From Limnephilus marmoratus (Eukaryota; Arthropoda; Insecta; Trichoptera; Limnephilidae): a stretch of 64,000 nucleotides of DNA. A program made the position numbers and the translations under genes. The stretch lies in assembly GCA_917880885.1 (NCBI GenBank), contig OU862917.1:26586104-26650103 (forward strand), written 5' to 3'. Of this stretch, positions 62,206 to 64,000 are shown one piece after another (the stretch's first letter is position 1; each line of letters starts with the position of its first letter). The notes under the pieces are model-generated. The model was not told the DNA's origin, searched no databases, and saw nothing but the letters and a program-made list of their open reading frames with translations.

Positions 62206-62558
62206 ATCATCATCACTCTTGGCTCTACAACCCCTGGTGGGTCTTGGCCTCCTCAAGTCTTCCTCTACTCATCTCGATTTTGTGCCAGCTCTCTCCAGTT
62301 TAGAAACTCCAAGGTAGATATATCTTTGAGGACATTGTCGCTCCATCTTAATCTTGGTCTTCCCAGGATCCTTCGCCCTATCGGTCTTGAGTTCAGCAGG
62401 GACTTTGGTGCTTAATGCCTGCTCTGACCCAGCCACCGAAGTCTTCCTAGTTTTATCAATTTTGTGACGTTTAGATCCTTAAACAGAATATATAGCTCAT
62501 TATTGTAACGTCTGCGCCAAAATCCATTTTCTAAAACCGGTCCGAAGATACGCCTCAG
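62206..62558 (-). mobile_element. 5'-truncated LINE insertion with 11-bp TSD
   Basis: GGTTATATCAT stands at both borders (62195-62205 and 62559-62569). The inserted piece is the last ~350 bp of the LINE family at 27825-28459, on the minus strand, ending TGTAGAGCCAAGAG plus TGATGATGAT. It has one deletion (near 62425) and several frameshifts relative to the longer copy. Confidence 0.9.
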
Positions 62559-62569
62559 GGTTATATCAT

Positions 62570-63160
62570 TGACCAATAAAATAACGACATTTAAAGTACA
62601 AAAAAAGATGATGAAAATTTATTGTAAAACCTGCTGTTATACTTTTTAAAGTTACAAAAAGTATAATAATTATTTCAAAAATACCTGGGCTTTCATTTAA
62701 ACATTGATGTGTTAGTAAAAACAGAAAAGAGAAAGTGAGTTTATTTCATTCAAACTAATGAAAGCAAAAAGGAAGGAAAAAAATTATGATGAAATTCTAA
62801 AAAAAAATATGGGTTTTTAATGATACACATTCCATCGAATATATATATATTTTTTTGATGTGTTTATATATATATATAACTAAAATATGTTTTGTTAACC
62901 ATAATTAATACCCAAATAGTTCAATTGGCTAATTCAGTCTCTTTCGGGTGATAAAAGAGTCATCATATATATTTTTTAAATTAAATGTACCAGCACAGGA
63001 AATTATTATACACCTAAGCAACCATTTAAATACGACCGTAGGATTTGTCGTAGCTTTTCGCGGTTTTCGTAGCTCGTAGTCTTTGTCGTAGCGATATTAC
63101 AACACAATGTATGTATTTAAATCATGTAACACAAAGTATTTATATAATAAATGTAATGTA
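62570..63160. other. Unassigned DNA with AT microsatellites
   Basis: ATATATATAT runs at 62838 and 62867, and GTCGTAGC repeats in a G+C-richer patch (63048-63085). AATAGTTCAATTGGCTAATT at 62935 vaguely recalls a tRNA A box but has no matching B box. Confidence 0.35.
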
Positions 63161-63394
63161 TATAACGTAACGGTACATGCCCGGCTTTGACCGGGATTAA
63201 AGATGTTTCCCGGGGACAACCCGCATGAAATACTGAATATGAGGTTCCGAAAGCAATCTATGTTATTAATATCAGTTTTTAATGAAACATTATGCATTAA
63301 ATTGCTGAACTGAATTGTGTCATCATTATAATTTAATATCGCATATATTCATCAGAGCAGTATATCATTACCGATTAACGACCTAATTTATAAG

Positions 63395-63960
63395 ACATTA
63401 GCGAGTTTCCGGAATGCATTGCAGTGCCACTTAATGAAAAATTTGTTTCTCCAGCGTGTCCTTTCCAATTCGTCCCGTTCCCGCTCCGCATCCCCATTCC
63501 TTCCCATGTCCCCTTCCCCTCACGCCTTCCCCCTCCACCTTCCATGCCTCCCCTCTCCCCCTCTCCCGCTCCCCCGTTCCGCGAACCCCCTCCCGCGATC
63601 TCCCCCTGTCCTGCGATCCATATTTTCAGTCCCGGTACATTCAGATTTTCAAACAGTTCGCATGCCACCTATTACAATTTTTTTATTCAAAATTTCATTT
63701 TTCGTATTTTACAAATATTCATTTTTGTATATTATAAAAACAATCATTCGAATTTGGTACCTATCACAGGTACCTATTTAAAATGCCAATAATTCTTACT
63801 TAGTACTTCAAGTAAATTCATTAATTTAAAGAGTTTATTCGAAAATTTAATTTTTATTAAACAATCGATGGTTTGCAAAATGTCATTTTCAAATTGTGGC
63901 ATTTTTGACAGTTTCGCCAGAGTTTTTGTAATGCTTAAAAACTTATGTATAGTCATGTAA
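63395..63960 (+). mobile_element. Helitron-like element with a pyrimidine-rich tract
   Basis: CGAGTTTCCGGAATGCATTG then CAGTGCCACTTAATGAAAAA is a diverged version of the 58978 start. The C/T tract runs 63458-63620, then CAGTCCCGGTACATTCAGAT, CGCATGCCACCTATTACAAT and TTGGTACCTATCACAGGTAC as in the sister copy. The 3' end is not clearly present before the window ends. Confidence 0.6.
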
Positions 63961-64000
63961 TTGTAATAATTAAGAAACCTTCGCGGGGGTGGAAAGAAGG

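Noticed and set aside
62930..62975. Possible tRNA at CAAATAGTTCAATTGGCTAA
   Set aside because: Only a weak A-box resemblance. No B box or pairing stems within 80 bases.
63375..63792. Several overlapping frames of ~95-120 codons
   Set aside because: Pyrimidine-tract artefact in the sister Helitron-like copy.
1..64000. CRISPR array or bacterial operon
   Set aside because: No regularly spaced identical repeats, no prokaryotic coding density or ribosome binding sites. The window is eukaryotic repeat-rich DNA.

Overview
This window looks like transposon-rich, gene-poor nuclear DNA from an insect. The A+T-rich background, LINEs ending in AATAAATAAAT, tRNA-derived SINEs, many MITEs, and elements beginning CTAGCTGACCCGGC or ACTAGCTTTTCCGCG suggest a moth or butterfly. 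That taxonomic call is an inference. I found no intact host gene. The only non-transposon-like protein signal is a broken copy of a conserved insect protein family (6122-6861), and it lies between inverted repeats, so it may also be mobile.

Reverse-transcriptase (RT) fragments of non-LTR retrotransposons occur at 13180-14360, 21381-22395, 22396-23486, 24231-26010, 27825-28459, 34446-35200, 45435-46625, 47880-48935, 49070-50000, 54897-55958 and 62206-62558. Several further pieces hold only a C-terminus or 3' UTR. All are 5'-truncated, frameshifted or missing catalytic residues. One LINE family and a 330-bp SINE share the same ~110-bp 3' end with a stem-loop, which suggests LINE-dependent SINE mobilisation. 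At least 14 copies or pieces of the pair are present. Two other SINE-like families, called S2 and SINE-C here, are interspersed with them.

DNA-transposon derivatives can often be bounded to the base by target-site duplications (TSDs). They include hAT MITEs (1549-1977, 38013-38267, 38626-39070), 3-bp-TSD PIF/Harbinger-like MITEs (2346-2511, 24424-24989, 39768-39893), TTAA-flanked piggyBac-like MITEs (7096-7802, 16339-16996), a foldback element with minisatellite arms (36605-37211), and hairpin elements at 51263-51490 and 44290-44507. Nesting is deep: 38330-39350 is three elements deep, and 20933-23520 holds a SINE split by a chimeric two-LINE insertion that itself contains a MITE.

The most unusual feature is a set of three inverted-repeat elements built around different tRNA-like genes (2899-3174, 14734-15094, 32066-32490). 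In each, one arm carries a tRNA-like sequence and the other arm repeats only its 3' end plus the tail. Also notable are Penelope-like termini carrying hammerhead-ribozyme-like motifs (4844, 10095, 33471, 34323, 40300, 43027, 58320) and a long (TA)n run that grew inside an RT coding motif (49584-49639).

All assignments come from reading the sequence. No database search or folding program was run. Boundaries without a stated TSD are good to about 10-30 bases.
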